The notes: generated by a model not told the origin, from the letters alone. 64,000 bases of DNA from Photorhabdus akhurstii (GCF_018448925.1 NZ_RCWE01000015.1:21056-85055); one strand, 5' to 3'; positions 39,043 to 48,668 are shown, counted from the first letter of the stretch. Numbers and translations: made by a program.

Positions 39043-40240
39043 GTTTATCCCTTAGTTTAAACATCCGATAGAAAATTACCAACATCAACACACTTAATAT
39101 CGCTAATAATTGAAATAACACTCCACCATCAAATAATTGAATAATAGCACCACCAACCAACGGCGATATAGAAAAACCAATACTATAAAGTGACGCTGCA
39201 CCAAAATATGCGCCACGTAAATCATTTGGCGCCAAACGATCAATGAAAACATTCACACACGGAAACAAAATAGTTTGACTGATACTCATGGTAAAAGCAG
39301 CTATATACCACAATAAATAAACATCATAATACTTGAATGAAATAAAGAACATAAATTCAGATAAAATGAGTAATACAGACCCTATATTTATTTTCGTTTC
39401 CAACGCCATTTTTTGCGTTAACATGGAAAACGGTAACTGCATAACGACAATGGTTATCGCATGTAACATAATAAGCGAAGCAATAAACTCAGCATACCCA
39501 TTAAACCCTAATGAGGTAATTAACTGTGGCAAAGTTGAATCAAAATGGCCAAAAATAAACATCATGAGAATATTATTGATAACCAACATTAAAAACACAC
39601 GGTCATTCAATAAAACCTTTATCGTTCCTTTAAAGTCTTCATTATTTGTTAAGTTGATTTTTATTTTCTTGCCAAATAGATAAACAGGGATCATAAAAAT
39701 CACATAGGATACCGAAACAATCAAAAAAGAAATAGAATTAATATCCAGGCTTAATTTTATTCCTAAATAAGGCCCGACTACCGCTCCCGCATTTAGAAAT
39801 AAATACCTTAAGTACATGGCATTCTCTCTTACCTGCTTTTCCTCAATAATATCACCGATAACGGCTTTTATAGGATTATTCACCAGCGCCCAAGAAATAT
39901 TCGCTAATAAAGTGCCAATAATAAAACCAGACTGATGTTCAGACAACCATAATATTAAATATGCCAATGAAGATATAAGACATCCAATGATAATTATCTT
40001 AGCCCGGCCAACTTTATCAGAGAAGTAACCTGCATAAAAACTTAATATTGATGAAATCGCAATGGATAAAGAGAGAACTAATCCAATCATCGATGCAGTA
40101 AAATTAAACTTTGTATATAATATGATGGATATAAAAGGCCATACCATCATTGATGTTGATCTTGTTACAAAAGTCCCCAGAAATAGACCCCATATACATG
40201 CCGGTATGGATGTATAATTATTAAGAGAAAAATTTTTCAT
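39008..40240 (-). CDS. MFS efflux transporter
   Basis: 410 aa, twelve membrane helices, with the MFS motif A-like loop GYFSDKVGRAK after helix 2 and a repeat-like segment at about 280. Drug:proton antiporter type. First gene of the AT-rich operon, so it probably exports the product and may give self-resistance (E. coli Fsr, which exports fosmidomycin, is also MFS). Substrate inferred from context only. Weak ribosome site. Confidence 0.85.
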   Translation of the reverse strand: MKNFSLNNYTSIPACIWGLFLGTFVTRSTSMMVWPFISIILYTKFNFTASMIGLVLSLSIAISSILSFYAGYFSDKVGRAKIIIIGCLISSLAYLILWLSEHQSGFIIGTLLANISWALVNNPIKAVIGDIIEEKQVRENAMYLRYLFLNAGAVVGPYLGIKLSLDINSISFLIVSVSYVIFMIPVYLFGKKIKINLTNNEDFKGTIKVLLNDRVFLMLVINNILMMFIFGHFDSTLPQLITSLGFNGYAEFIASLIMLHAITIVVMQLPFSMLTQKMALETKINIGSVLLILSEFMFFISFKYYDVYLLWYIAAFTMSISQTILFPCVNVFIDRLAPNDLRGAYFGAASLYSIGFSISPLVGGAIIQLFDGGVLFQLLAILSVLMLVIFYRMFKLRDKHEINIRRSLKS

Positions 40241-40922
40241 TGCTATGTTCTTATATTATTTATCTTGATATCTTTTAAGCCAATCATTTAAAATACTTAT
40301 GAAAGCACATAAAATCCACTCTCCCCTACAAAAAATAAAATGTAGAGGAAATCACTAGGATGATCTGTACGATAAAGCAAATCCAATGATATATGATTTA
40401 TTCTTAATATATTATCAAAACAGATGTTAATTGCAAACGAAATATGACACTTTTGTTACATGTTAAACGTAGATCAAATGCTGGTGATGTTAGTAAGCAA
40501 CATAATGACATAAGTACTTTGCACTTTAACAGGCAAAAACGCAGGTAAAAAGGGCCTTTAATCTCAGATAGATACCTTTCAGTTCAATCTTTATCTATTC
40601 AAATAGCAATCAAAACTCAGCTTAATCTAATCCCAAAATAAACTGTAATATTATATTCAAAGTGAAATAGATAAATAAAATTGTATTTTAGTTTAATAGC
40701 TAAACTCTGGTGGGGATAATTATTATTTATAGATTTATATGAAGCCATCTGAGATTAAAACTGGAAACTATTTCACAGGCCCAAAATATTCAATAACTAA
40801 AATTGGGATTAGTAATGAGTTTATTCTTTAATTTCCTTAATGAGAGTAATGGTATATTCAAACCAAGAGAACTGTCTTATCATCTCAACTCATTTGATAC
40901 TAACTATGAAGGATTACTCGCG
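40241..40922. promoter_or_regulatory. Divergent gene-free region upstream of the MFS-led operon
   Basis: About 680 bp, AT-rich, no credible gene. It must carry the promoter for the minus-strand operon and for the EamA gene. No operator recognised. An in-frame extension of the EamA frame back to 40803 is not supported. Confidence 0.5.
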
Positions 40923-41351
40923 ATGGGTACCTGGCTTATCTATGCCTTATTATCAGCGTTTACTGCCGCTTTGGTCGCTATCTTCGGAAAAATCGGTTTG
41001 CAAAATCTTGATGCCAATACAGCAACAGCAATACGCGCAGTCATTATGGCGTTGTTTCTTGTCGGCGTCGTTGTAGTACAGGGAAAATTAAATCTGGTTA
41101 GTGAAGTGCTGGCAAACCGCAAGGCGTTGCTTTTTATCGTTTTAAGCGGTGTGGCGGGGGCATTGTCATGGCTGTTCTACTTTCTGGCAATCAGAAACGG
41201 CAATGTTTCTCAGGTTGCCCCGATTGATAAACTCAGTGTCGTGTTTGCTGTTATCTTGGCCGTTATCTTATTTGGTGAAAAGATATCATTTATGGCCGCA
41301 GGTGGTGTTGCACTGATCACTGCCGGCGCATTAATGGTTGCCTTGGGCTGA
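40923..41351 (+). CDS. EamA-domain (DMT superfamily) transporter, single domain
   Basis: 142 aa, five predicted membrane helices, one EamA domain (LSGVAGALSWLFYFLAIRNG; APIDKLSVVFAVILA). Such half-size members act as dimers and export metabolites or amino acids. The ATG at 40923 has AAGGA 10 nt upstream and gives the usual size. Composition is closer to core genes than to the neighbouring operon. Substrate unknown. Confidence 0.82.
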   Translation: MGTWLIYALLSAFTAALVAIFGKIGLQNLDANTATAIRAVIMALFLVGVVVVQGKLNLVSEVLANRKALLFIVLSGVAGALSWLFYFLAIRNGNVSQVAPIDKLSVVFAVILAVILFGEKISFMAAGGVALITAGALMVALG

Positions 41352-41360
41352 AAAATAAAA

Positions 41361-41398
41361 AATCCGCAAAAGCCATTTCACCATTGCGGATTCTTTTT
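41361..41398. terminator. Bidirectional terminator between the EamA gene and pgm
   Basis: AATCCGCAA/TTGCGGATT, 9 bp, 14-nt loop, followed by CTTTTTAA on the plus strand and by TTTTTTATTTTTC on the minus strand. It serves convergent eamA and pgm. Confidence 0.85.
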
Positions 41399-41412
41399 AA
41401 TCGAATAAAAGA

Positions 41413-43053
41413 TCAACCTGCGGCAAAAACCTGGTTAACAATATCCAGTGCTTCCTGCTCAATTTTCTGCCGGTGCTCAGGACCAAGGAGGCTTTCACAA
41501 TAAATTTTGTAGGCTTCTTCTGTCCCCGATGGGCGAGCGGCAAACCAGCCGTTTTCTGTTATCACTTTTAAGCCGCCTATTGACGCTCCGTTACCAGAAG
41601 CTTTTGTCAACCGGGCTGTGATTGGATCACCAGCAAGCTTATCCGCTTTCACCATTTCTGGTGATAACTTGGCTAATAATGCCTTCTGCTGATAAGTTGC
41701 CGACGCCTGAATACGGCTATAACTTGGCGTACCGAAGCGAACCGCCAACTTATTGTAATGCTGCTGCGGATTTTCCCCCGTTACCGCAGTCATCTCTGCC
41801 GCCAGTAAACACAAGATAATCCCATCTTTATCTGTAGACCACGGCGTACCATCAAAACGCAGGAAAGAAGCTCCTGCGCTCTCCTCTCCGCCAAAGCCCA
41901 ACTCACCTTTATATAGACCGTCAACAAACCACTTAAAACCTACGGGTACTTCCACCAATTTACGACCAAGATCGGCGACAACCCGATCAATCATGGCACT
42001 AGATACCAATGTTTTACCTACCGCAACACTTTCTGACCATTGCGGACGATGGCGGAATAGGTAATCTATCGCAGTTGCCAGATAGTGGTTCGGATTCATC
42101 AAACCGGCGGGAGTGACAATACCGTGGCGGTCGTAATCAGGATCGTTTGCAAAAGCCAAATCAAACTTATCGCGCATGGCTAACAAACCCGCCATTGCCC
42201 AAGGGGACGAGCAATCCATACGAATGACGCCATCATGATCCAAGTGCATAAAACGGAATGTCTGATCGACTTGATCGTTAACCAACGTCAGATCTAAATT
42301 GTAGCGCTCACCGATACGCTGCCAAAATGCAATGCCAGAACCCCCTAAAGGATCAATACCAATTTTCAGCCCGGCCTGTTGGATAGCAGCCATATCAACC
42401 ACATCGCCCAACGCGCTAACATACGGCTCAACTAAATCCTGCTGATGCAAATATTCACTGCTCAATACCTGAACAAATGGCAAGCGTTTAATGCCTTTCA
42501 GACCTTCTGCAAGCAACTCATTAGCACGACGTTCTATAATTGCTGTCAAATCCGTATCTGCCGGGCCGCCATCAGGTGGGTTATATTTAATCCCTCCGTC
42601 TTCTGGTGGATTATGGGAAGGGGTAATAACAATCCCGTCAGCCAACGCTTTCCCCAAGCGGTTATAACAAAGGATGGCATGAGAAATCGCAGGTGTTGGA
42701 GTAAATCCATTATTTTCCTGCACAATCACGTTCACGCTGTTAGCCGTTAGGACTTCCAATACGGAAATAAATGCCGATTCTGATAAAGCATGAGTATCTT
42801 TACCCACATAACAAGGGCCATTAATTCCCCGTTGCTTGCGAACTTCTGCAACAGCCTGAGTAATTGCCAGAATATGCGCCTCATTAAAACTGTGACGCTG
42901 AGAACTGCCACGATGACCGGATGTACCAAATTTAACCTTATGCTCAGAGTTCTCCGGCTGAGGATGTAAGGTGTAATACTGTGATGTAAGCTGCGCTACA
43001 TTTATCAGATCACTTTGGCGGGCAATCTGTCCCGCACGCGGATGATTTACCAC
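41413..43053 (-). CDS. pgm: Phosphoglucomutase (alpha-D-glucose)
   Basis: 546 aa, standard length. Phosphoserine loop [12 protein letters not shown] near residue 146, metal loop DPDYDRHG, sugar-binding GEESAGASF and phosphate-binding RPSGTE. Interconverts glucose-1- and glucose-6-phosphate for glycogen and surface polysaccharides. Downstream of seqA as in E. coli, 59 bp apart. Confidence 0.97.
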   Translation of the reverse strand: MVNHPRAGQIARQSDLINVAQLTSQYYTLHPQPENSEHKVKFGTSGHRGSSQRHSFNEAHILAITQAVAEVRKQRGINGPCYVGKDTHALSESAFISVLEVLTANSVNVIVQENNGFTPTPAISHAILCYNRLGKALADGIVITPSHNPPEDGGIKYNPPDGGPADTDLTAIIERRANELLAEGLKGIKRLPFVQVLSSEYLHQQDLVEPYVSALGDVVDMAAIQQAGLKIGIDPLGGSGIAFWQRIGERYNLDLTLVNDQVDQTFRFMHLDHDGVIRMDCSSPWAMAGLLAMRDKFDLAFANDPDYDRHGIVTPAGLMNPNHYLATAIDYLFRHRPQWSESVAVGKTLVSSAMIDRVVADLGRKLVEVPVGFKWFVDGLYKGELGFGGEESAGASFLRFDGTPWSTDKDGIILCLLAAEMTAVTGENPQQHYNKLAVRFGTPSYSRIQASATYQQKALLAKLSPEMVKADKLAGDPITARLTKASGNGASIGGLKVITENGWFAARPSGTEEAYKIYCESLLGPEHRQKIEQEALDIVNQVFAAG

Positions 43054-43112
43054 TTTAAATCTCCCCTGGACAAGAGCTGCGCTGCACTTTGTGTCAGCAC
43101 AGCCTTAATCAG

Positions 43113-43637
43113 TTAAATCGTGCCACATACCTTGTCGATAAAATTGGCTGAGAATTTCATATCCTGCATAATTTGCTCAACCATATTACGCTTACGATCA
43201 GTATTGGTGTTAGTAATCACCCAAAAAGGTGTGCCCGGAATGTGACGAGGTTTAGTTTGTTTACCACTGGCGAGTAATGTCTGTTGATCACCAGCAAAAT
43301 AAACGCGGGTACGACCATGCATAGCATCAGTCGTCTGGGAAAAACTTTCGCTGTTCAAACTATATAATGTAGATAAGATCAACATAAAACGCTCAACAGA
43401 TTTTTTCTTATCAGAATAGTCATCTGAAAGTAACAATTCACGCATCACACGGACAGAATCACGCTGGCGGACTACCGGCGCTTTCTCCACAGCACTGATA
43501 GGCTGTGCATTTTGTACTGGCTGCTCGGCGTTAAATTTCAACATTCGCCGTAAAATATCAGATGCACTTTCACCAATATGTTGTGTGTGGCTGGCAATAT
43601 AGCGGTAAAGGTCTTCATCAACTTCTATCGTTTTCAT
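43113..43637 (-). CDS. seqA: Replication-initiation negative modulator SeqA
   Basis: 174 aa. N-terminal oligomerisation domain (MKTIEVDEDLYRYIASHT), variable linker (about 50-70), C-terminal domain that binds hemimethylated GATC (RTRVYFAGDQQTLLASGKQTKPRHIPGT region). Sequesters oriC after replication. ybfF, usually the next gene, is absent. Confidence 0.96.
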   Translation of the reverse strand: MKTIEVDEDLYRYIASHTQHIGESASDILRRMLKFNAEQPVQNAQPISAVEKAPVVRQRDSVRVMRELLLSDDYSDKKKSVERFMLILSTLYSLNSESFSQTTDAMHGRTRVYFAGDQQTLLASGKQTKPRHIPGTPFWVITNTNTDRKRNMVEQIMQDMKFSANFIDKVCGTI

Positions 43638-44509
43638 TTCTATCCAGTACTGTTCTAAATAAAAAATTTTGACAGATTATAAAGTATAAAAAGAGAAAAC
43701 AAAACAATTAAAATTTCAATAACTTAAAAGTATTTAAACATGAAAAACAGCATAATAAAATATCCACTTTTCATTTAAAATAAATCAATCAGTTACATAA
43801 ATATTGTGAATATAAATCTCATTATCATGTTAAAGACTTCCCACAAGCCGGGGAATAAATCATCGCTATATTGCAGAAAGTTTTTATGATGATAGTAAAG
43901 AACGTCACAAAACCTATTTATTCATTGTAAAGTGTCATATCAATCTTTTAATACCACCTATTTAAGCGTTGATAATCACATAATGATTTATTCTGACATT
44001 ACACCCAGATAATAATAAAACCTGGTTGCAACATTTCTGACAATAAATTTAATCAAGGAAGATTAAGCAGCGAAGGGGAAAATTGATTATAGACGGTAAA
44101 ACAGTTTAAATTCATGGAGATGTATGTCTATCCCCATTAAATCTTGACATAAAATGCATTTTAGTAAATTACACGCCTTTTATTTACATATAATATTTAC
44201 CACTTGCAAAAAATAAATCGTAACCATATAAATTATATGAAAAAATTGTCAATGTTATTATTATTACATTTTATAGCATTAAGATTTTAAACTAAAACTT
44301 TATATTCTGTTTTCAATGTTAATTATAGATAAAATAATCTCACAATTAATTATATAAATCATAATATCTATTCTTTAAATTTATTCTTATAAATTCACAA
44401 CAACATTATTAAACCAAAATTTCATATGAATACTCGAAAATAAAATAGATTTCCATGTCTTTCAACATTAATATACAGTTGAAATGGTTATATTTTATAA
44501 AATTTCAGT
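43638..44509. other. Long AT-rich gene-free region between seqA and glk
   Basis: About 870 bp, among the most AT-rich in the window. One promoter-like TTGACA is seen near 44144, followed by AT-rich sequence, but no frame longer than a few codons follows it. The seqA promoter should lie at its left end. Nothing else recognisable. Confidence 0.5.
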
Positions 44510-44549
44510 CAGATATATACAGTCATTAATTTTGAAATGTATATATCTG
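44510..44549. repeat. Inverted repeat 3' of glk
   Basis: Perfect 12-bp arms CAGATATATACA/TGTATATATCTG around 16 nt, ending 10 bp past the glk stop. May stabilise or end the glk transcript, though no T-run follows. Confidence 0.55.
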
Positions 44550-44559
44550 CCTTTATAAT

Positions 44560-45525
44560 TTAATCAATAAGTGAAAGTTGTTGCCGTAAATAGGTACCTG
44601 AACCTAATAATCCTGGTTGTGGATGAGTAATCAAATAAACAGGAATCTGTTGTATTAACGGTTTAAAACGCCCTTTATCTTCAAATCCATGAAGAAAGTT
44701 CGATTGCTTAAAGAACTCAAGGAATCGCGGCACTATACCACCAGCGATATACACACCACCAAAAGTCCCCATATTTAACGCCAAATTTCCGCCAAATCGC
44801 CCCATAATTTCACAAAATAGTGTCAAGGCACGATGGCAATATTGACAACTTTCATCCAATGCTCGTTGCGTCACGGTTTCTGGTTCTAAATCTTCCGGCT
44901 GACGATGATCCAAGATAGCAATCGCCTGATAAAGGTTTACCAACCCACTACCGGACAAGATTCTTTCTACCGAAACATGCCCAAATTTACGCCGTAAAAC
45001 GGCCAATATCGCATCCTGTTCTTCACTATTCGCTGCAAAATCTACGTGACCACCTTCACCAGGCAAACTTACCCATTGTTTGTCTACCTTGATCAAATGA
45101 GCTACGCCAAGGCCAGTCCCTGCCCCGTAAACCGCTATCGGTTTGTCTTTAACCGCTTCTCCTCCGCCTAATTGAACCTTATGTTCTTCTGTCAGCATTG
45201 GAATCGCCATAGATACAGCCGTGAAGTCATTGATCACATCTAATTTTTCTAGCCCAAGCGTCTGTTTCAGCTCACTAATCGAAAATGCCCATTGGTGATT
45301 GGTCATTTCTATCCAATCACCATTTATCGGGCAAGCAATAGCGATACATGCATAAGTCACTACTGTTTTTTGCTCCGCCAAATAGTGACTGATAATAGAC
45401 TCTAATCCGATGTGTTGTTTTGCGCTATATGTTTCGATCCGCTCAATCGCCCCATTTTCCAAATTGCAAAGTGCTAATCTGGCATTAGTACCACCGATAT
45501 CAGCAACAAGTCCGTAGAAATTCAT
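44560..45525 (-). CDS. glk: Glucokinase
   Basis: 321 aa, exactly the enterobacterial length. ATP-binding [15 protein letters not shown] (8-22), [21 protein letters not shown] and [11 protein letters not shown]. Phosphorylates free intracellular glucose with ATP. Single gene unit, upstream of the tRNA array. Confidence 0.96.
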   Translation of the reverse strand: MNFYGLVADIGGTNARLALCNLENGAIERIETYSAKQHIGLESIISHYLAEQKTVVTYACIAIACPINGDWIEMTNHQWAFSISELKQTLGLEKLDVINDFTAVSMAIPMLTEEHKVQLGGGEAVKDKPIAVYGAGTGLGVAHLIKVDKQWVSLPGEGGHVDFAANSEEQDAILAVLRRKFGHVSVERILSGSGLVNLYQAIAILDHRQPEDLEPETVTQRALDESCQYCHRALTLFCEIMGRFGGNLALNMGTFGGVYIAGGIVPRFLEFFKQSNFLHGFEDKGRFKPLIQQIPVYLITHPQPGLLGSGTYLRQQLSLID

Positions 45526-45735
45526 TTTTATATCCTAATAATTTGCCAGTACAACAATTAGGTAAAGCTTATCCCATCTGGCATTATTGGTATAGATCGT
45601 TTAACTATCTGATAATATCGTCCATTTAGCCGGTGTGCCGTACAAGTACTAAAATTACTTACCACATCTTGGTTCTACCTGTTTCCAAGAGGCCATAGTT
45701 TGAGTGTTCACATTACTCGTGACTTTTTTTACTGC

Positions 45736-45832
45736 GGGCCTGCGCTCACGCGCGGTTGTCTCGCTTCGCTCGGCTCAAACCTGCGACCCATTGATTAAAA
45801 GTCAACTGCTCTACCGACTGAGCTAACAACCT
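45736..45832 (-). pseudogene. Truncated tRNA-Lys remnant with partial insert
   Basis: The 5' two-thirds of tRNA-Lys (anticodon UUU) is followed by about 39 nt of the insert and then unrelated DNA; the 3' T-stem half and acceptor strand are lost. The 5' end reads AGGTTG instead of GGGTCG. The insert fragment also has a broken base pair in its tetraloop stem. Confidence 0.75.
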
Positions 45833-45869
45833 GACTGTAGGAAAATTATTCTGATTGCGTCTTTTGAGA

Positions 45870-46009
45870 TGGTGGGTCGTGCAGGATGACTCGGCCTACG
45901 GCCTCGCCCTTCGGGCCAGCGCTCACGCGCTGTTGTCTCGCTTCGCTCGTCTCGAACCTGTGACCCATTGATTAAAAGTCAACTGCTCTACCGACTGAAC
46001 TAACAACCT
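45870..46009 (-). pseudogene. tRNA-Lys copy with 64-nt T-loop insert
   Basis: 140 nt, insert at 45888-45951 between A58 and A59. Acceptor 5' strand AGGUUG leaves one mismatch and one wobble against CGACCC; the D-stem has a G-to-A change in the ACTGAACTA segment (plus strand), altering one pair. UUU anticodon kept. Insert shows GTCT where others have GGCT near its edge. Confidence 0.72.
45888..45951 (-). repeat. 64-nt structured tRNA-Lys insert, copy 3
   Basis: Differs from the copies at 25-88 and 199-262 mainly in loops: the tetraloop is GUGA instead of GUAA and the GGCC hairpin loop is GUA instead of ACA. Confidence 0.85.
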
Positions 46010-46046
46010 GACTGTAGGAAAATTATTCTAATTGCGTCTTTTGAGA

Positions 46047-46186
46047 TGGTGGGTCGTGCAGGATGACTCGGCCTACGGCCTCGCCCTTCGGGCCAGCGCT
46101 CACGCGCTGTTGTCTCGCTTCGCTCGGCTCGAACCTGTGACCAATTGATTAAAAGTCAACTGCTCTACCGACTGAGCTAACAACCT
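46047..46186 (-). pseudogene. tRNA-Lys copy with 64-nt T-loop insert
   Basis: 140 nt, insert at 46065-46128. The 5' acceptor strand is AGGUUG as in the neighbouring copy; the D-arm and anticodon arm are normal. T-stem variant ACAGG. Tandem duplicate with near-identical spacer. Confidence 0.7.
46065..46128 (-). repeat. 64-nt structured tRNA-Lys insert, copy 4
   Basis: GUGA tetraloop form with GUA loop in the GGCC hairpin; same T-loop position as the other copies. Confidence 0.85.
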
Positions 46187-46223
46187 GACTGTAGGAAAAA
46201 TATTCTAATTGCGTCTTTTGAGA

Positions 46224-46363
46224 TGGTGGGTCGTGCAGGATGACTCGGCCTGCGGCCTCGCCCTTCGGGCCAGCGCTCACGCGCTGTTGTCTCGCTTCGC
46301 TCGGCTCAAACCTGCGACCAATTGATTAAAAGTCAACTGCTCTACCGACTGAGCTAACGACCC
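46224..46363 (-). pseudogene. tRNA-Lys with T-loop insert, otherwise intact
   Basis: 140 nt, insert at 46242-46305. Acceptor stem, D-arm and anticodon arm are all unspoiled (GGGUCG/CGACCC); only one T-loop base differs (UUUGA). It is the best candidate for a functional interrupted tRNA if the insert is removed or tolerated. Confidence 0.65.
46242..46305 (-). repeat. 64-nt structured tRNA-Lys insert, copy 5
   Basis: GUGA tetraloop; GGCC hairpin loop is GCA here (ACA and GUA elsewhere), while the paired arms are unchanged. Confidence 0.85.
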
Positions 46364-46400
46364 ATCTATAGGAAAACTACTCTAATTGCGTCTTTTGGAA

Positions 46401-46476
46401 TGGTGGGTCGTGCAGGATTCGAACCTGCGACCAATTGATTAAAAGTCAACTGCTCTACCGACTGAGCTAACGACCC
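46401..46476 (-). tRNA. tRNA-Lys(UUU)
   Basis: Intact 76-nt gene with CCA, normal T-loop UUCGAAU, anticodon UUU. Confidence 0.97.
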
Positions 46477-46513
46477 ATCTGTAGGAAAACTACTCTAATT
46501 GCGTCTTTTGGAA

Positions 46514-46589
46514 TGGTGGGTCGTGCAGGATTCGAACCTGCGACCAATTGATTAAAAGTCAACTGCTCTACCGACTGAGCTAACGACCC
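46514..46589 (-). tRNA. tRNA-Lys(UUU)
   Basis: Intact 76-nt gene identical to its neighbour at 46401-46476; spacer repeated, so a tandem duplication. Follows the tRNA-Val genes, matching the valU-valX-valY-lysV arrangement beside gltX in E. coli. Confidence 0.97.
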
Positions 46590-46632
46590 ATACCAAATAG
46601 ATGTGATATCGCCTGAAACAATCTTAATGAAG

Positions 46633-46708
46633 TGGTGGGCGATACCAGATTCGAACTGATGACCCCCTCCTTGTAAGGGAGATGCTCTACCAACTGAGCT
46701 AATCGCCC
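46633..46708 (-). tRNA. tRNA-Val(UAC)
   Basis: 76 nt with CCA, anticodon UAC, acceptor GGGCGAU/AUCGCCC. Third of three tRNA-Val copies in transcription order. Confidence 0.97.
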
Positions 46709-46751
46709 ACTTCAATAACTATTGCTGCTTCTATACCACTGAATTTATGAT

Positions 46752-46827
46752 TGGTGGGCGATACCAGATTCGAACTGATGACCCCCTCCTTGTAAGGGAG
46801 GTGCTCTACCAACTGAGCTAATCGCCC
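46752..46827 (-). tRNA. tRNA-Val(UAC)
   Basis: 76 nt with CCA, anticodon UAC; differs from its neighbours by one base in the D-stem/anticodon junction (AGCACC for AGCATC). Confidence 0.97.
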
Positions 46828-46857
46828 AACCATAAAATCTTTTTCATCACAACGAGA

Positions 46858-46933
46858 TGGTGGGCGATACCAGATTCGAACTGATGACCCCCTCCTTGTA
46901 AGGGAGATGCTCTACCAACTGAGCTAATCGCCC
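46858..46933 (-). tRNA. tRNA-Val(UAC)
   Basis: 76 nt with CCA, anticodon UAC. First gene of the minus-strand Val-Lys array; its promoter should lie in the 270 bp between it and the divergent gltX. Confidence 0.97.
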
Positions 46934-47202
46934 GTCGTGATGGGGTCGCATTATAGGGATAGTTCAGAATGAGTCAACGCTTTTTCTAGAGAAAAATATC
47001 GTTCGTCTCAAAATTAAACAAGGGTGAGATAATTATCGTCACTATAGGGTACAGTTTAGACAAATACACTGACTTTTCTCAACAACTCCCCGTTAACAGC
47101 ATTGAGGAATTAAGGTGCAGTGATAAAATAACCCCCCTCTTTTATTACTTAAATCACCGATAACGTTCATTGAAAAGTGAAACGTAATTAAGGCAATCCC
47201 CA

Positions 47203-48621
47203 ATGAGTAAAATCAAAACCCGTTTCGCACCAAGCCCAACCGGCTATCTCCATGTTGGCGGTGCTCGTACCGCACTGTATTCCTGGTTATATAGCCGCCA
47301 TAACAAAGGCGAATTTGTATTGCGTATCGAAGATACTGACCTTGAACGCTCAACTCAGGAAGCTATCAATGCCATTATGGACGGTATGAACTGGTTAAAT
47401 CTGAATTGGGATGAAGGCCCTTATTATCAGACGAAACGTTTTGATCGCTATAATCAGGCGATCGATCAAATGCTGGAACAAGGAAGCGCTTATCGCTGCT
47501 ATTGTTCTAAAGAGCATCTGGAAGAATTGCGTGAGACTCAAATGGCAAATGGCGAGAAACCACGTTATGACGGCCGTTGCCGTGATAATTCATGTCAACA
47601 TAACCCAGATCAGCCCCATGTTGTCCGTTTCCGCAATCCACAGGAAGGTTCTGTTGTTTTTAATGATCGTATCCGCGGCCCCATTGAGTTCAGCAATCAG
47701 GAGCTTGATGATCTGATTATCCGTCGTACCGATGGCTCACCAACGTATAATTTCTGTGTTGTTATCGATGACTGGGATATGGAGATCACTCATGTCATCC
47801 GCGGTGAAGACCATATTAATAATACACCTCGTCAAATTAATATTCTGAAAGCACTCGGCGCTCCCGTACCAGAATATGCGCACGTTTCTATGATCCTCGG
47901 TGATGATGGTAAAAAATTGTCCAAACGTCACGGCGCAGTGAGCGTGATGCAATACCGTGATGATGGCTACCTGCCAGAAGCACTGCTGAATTATCTGGTT
48001 CGTCTGGGTTGGTCGCATGGTGATCAAGAAATTTTCAGCATTGAAGAAATGACTGAGTTGTTCAGCCTGGATGCTATCAATAAATCCGCCAGCGCATTCA
48101 ATACAGAAAAACTGCAATGGCTGAACCATCACTATATTAATACCCTGCCTCCAGAGAAAGTTGCCGTTCATCTAGCATGGCACATGGAGCAACAAGGTAT
48201 TGATACCCGTAATGGTCCACAGTTGGTTGATCTGATTAAATTACTGGGCGAACGCTGTAAGACTCTGAAAGAGATAGCCGAATCTTGCCGCTACTTCTAT
48301 GAAGATTTTGCTGAATTTGATGCCGATGCAGCGAAGAAACATTTGCGCCCAGTCGCCCGTCAACCTCTTGAAGTTGTCCGTGCGAAGCTGACTTCAATTA
48401 CTGACTGGACGCCAGAAAATGTTCATCATGCCATTCAATCCACCGCTGATGAGCTGGAAGTCGGTATGGGTAAAATCGGTATGCCATTGCGGGTTGCGGC
48501 TACCGGTGCAGGTCAATCCCCAGGTGTGGATGTCACTATTCACGCTATCGGGCAAACTCGTACTTTATCCCGTATTAATCAAGCGCTGGAGTTCATTGCT
48601 CAACGCGAAACTCAATCTTAA
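47203..48621 (+). CDS. gltX: Glutamyl-tRNA synthetase
   Basis: 472 aa class I synthetase, normal length. HIGH-type motif [11 protein letters not shown] at the N-terminus and KMSKS-type KKLSKRHG near residue 240; a Cys/His zinc cluster [11 protein letters not shown] to CRDNSCQH. Charges tRNA-Glu. Divergent from the tRNA-Val/Lys array and followed by two tRNA-Ala, the same order as E. coli. Confidence 0.97.
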   Translation: MSKIKTRFAPSPTGYLHVGGARTALYSWLYSRHNKGEFVLRIEDTDLERSTQEAINAIMDGMNWLNLNWDEGPYYQTKRFDRYNQAIDQMLEQGSAYRCYCSKEHLEELRETQMANGEKPRYDGRCRDNSCQHNPDQPHVVRFRNPQEGSVVFNDRIRGPIEFSNQELDDLIIRRTDGSPTYNFCVVIDDWDMEITHVIRGEDHINNTPRQINILKALGAPVPEYAHVSMILGDDGKKLSKRHGAVSVMQYRDDGYLPEALLNYLVRLGWSHGDQEIFSIEEMTELFSLDAINKSASAFNTEKLQWLNHHYINTLPPEKVAVHLAWHMEQQGIDTRNGPQLVDLIKLLGERCKTLKEIAESCRYFYEDFAEFDADAAKKHLRPVARQPLEVVRAKLTSITDWTPENVHHAIQSTADELEVGMGKIGMPLRVAATGAGQSPGVDVTIHAIGQTRTLSRINQALEFIAQRETQS

Positions 48622-48631
48622 TTAATGCATC

Positions 48632-48668
48632 AAAGGCATCACTTACTACAGGTGATGCCTTTCTGTTT
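48632..48668 (+). terminator. Terminator after gltX
   Basis: Perfect 11-bp stem AAAGGCATCAC/GTGATGCCTTT with a 9-nt loop, then CTGTTTTC. Confidence 0.8.

Noticed and set aside
33970-40240. A phosphonate (C-P bond) pathway
   Set aside because: No PEP mutase or phosphonopyruvate decarboxylase-like gene is visible; the phosphate-ester reading fits better. The missing genes could lie elsewhere in the genome, so this is not fully closed.
45870-46363. Group I or II intron in tRNA-Lys
   Set aside because: The insert is only 64 nt, lacks catalytic core elements and sits in the T-loop, not in the anticodon loop.
46467-46715. 82-codon reading frame on the minus strand
   Set aside because: It runs through a tRNA-Lys and a tRNA-Val gene; the frame is a by-product of tRNA sequence.
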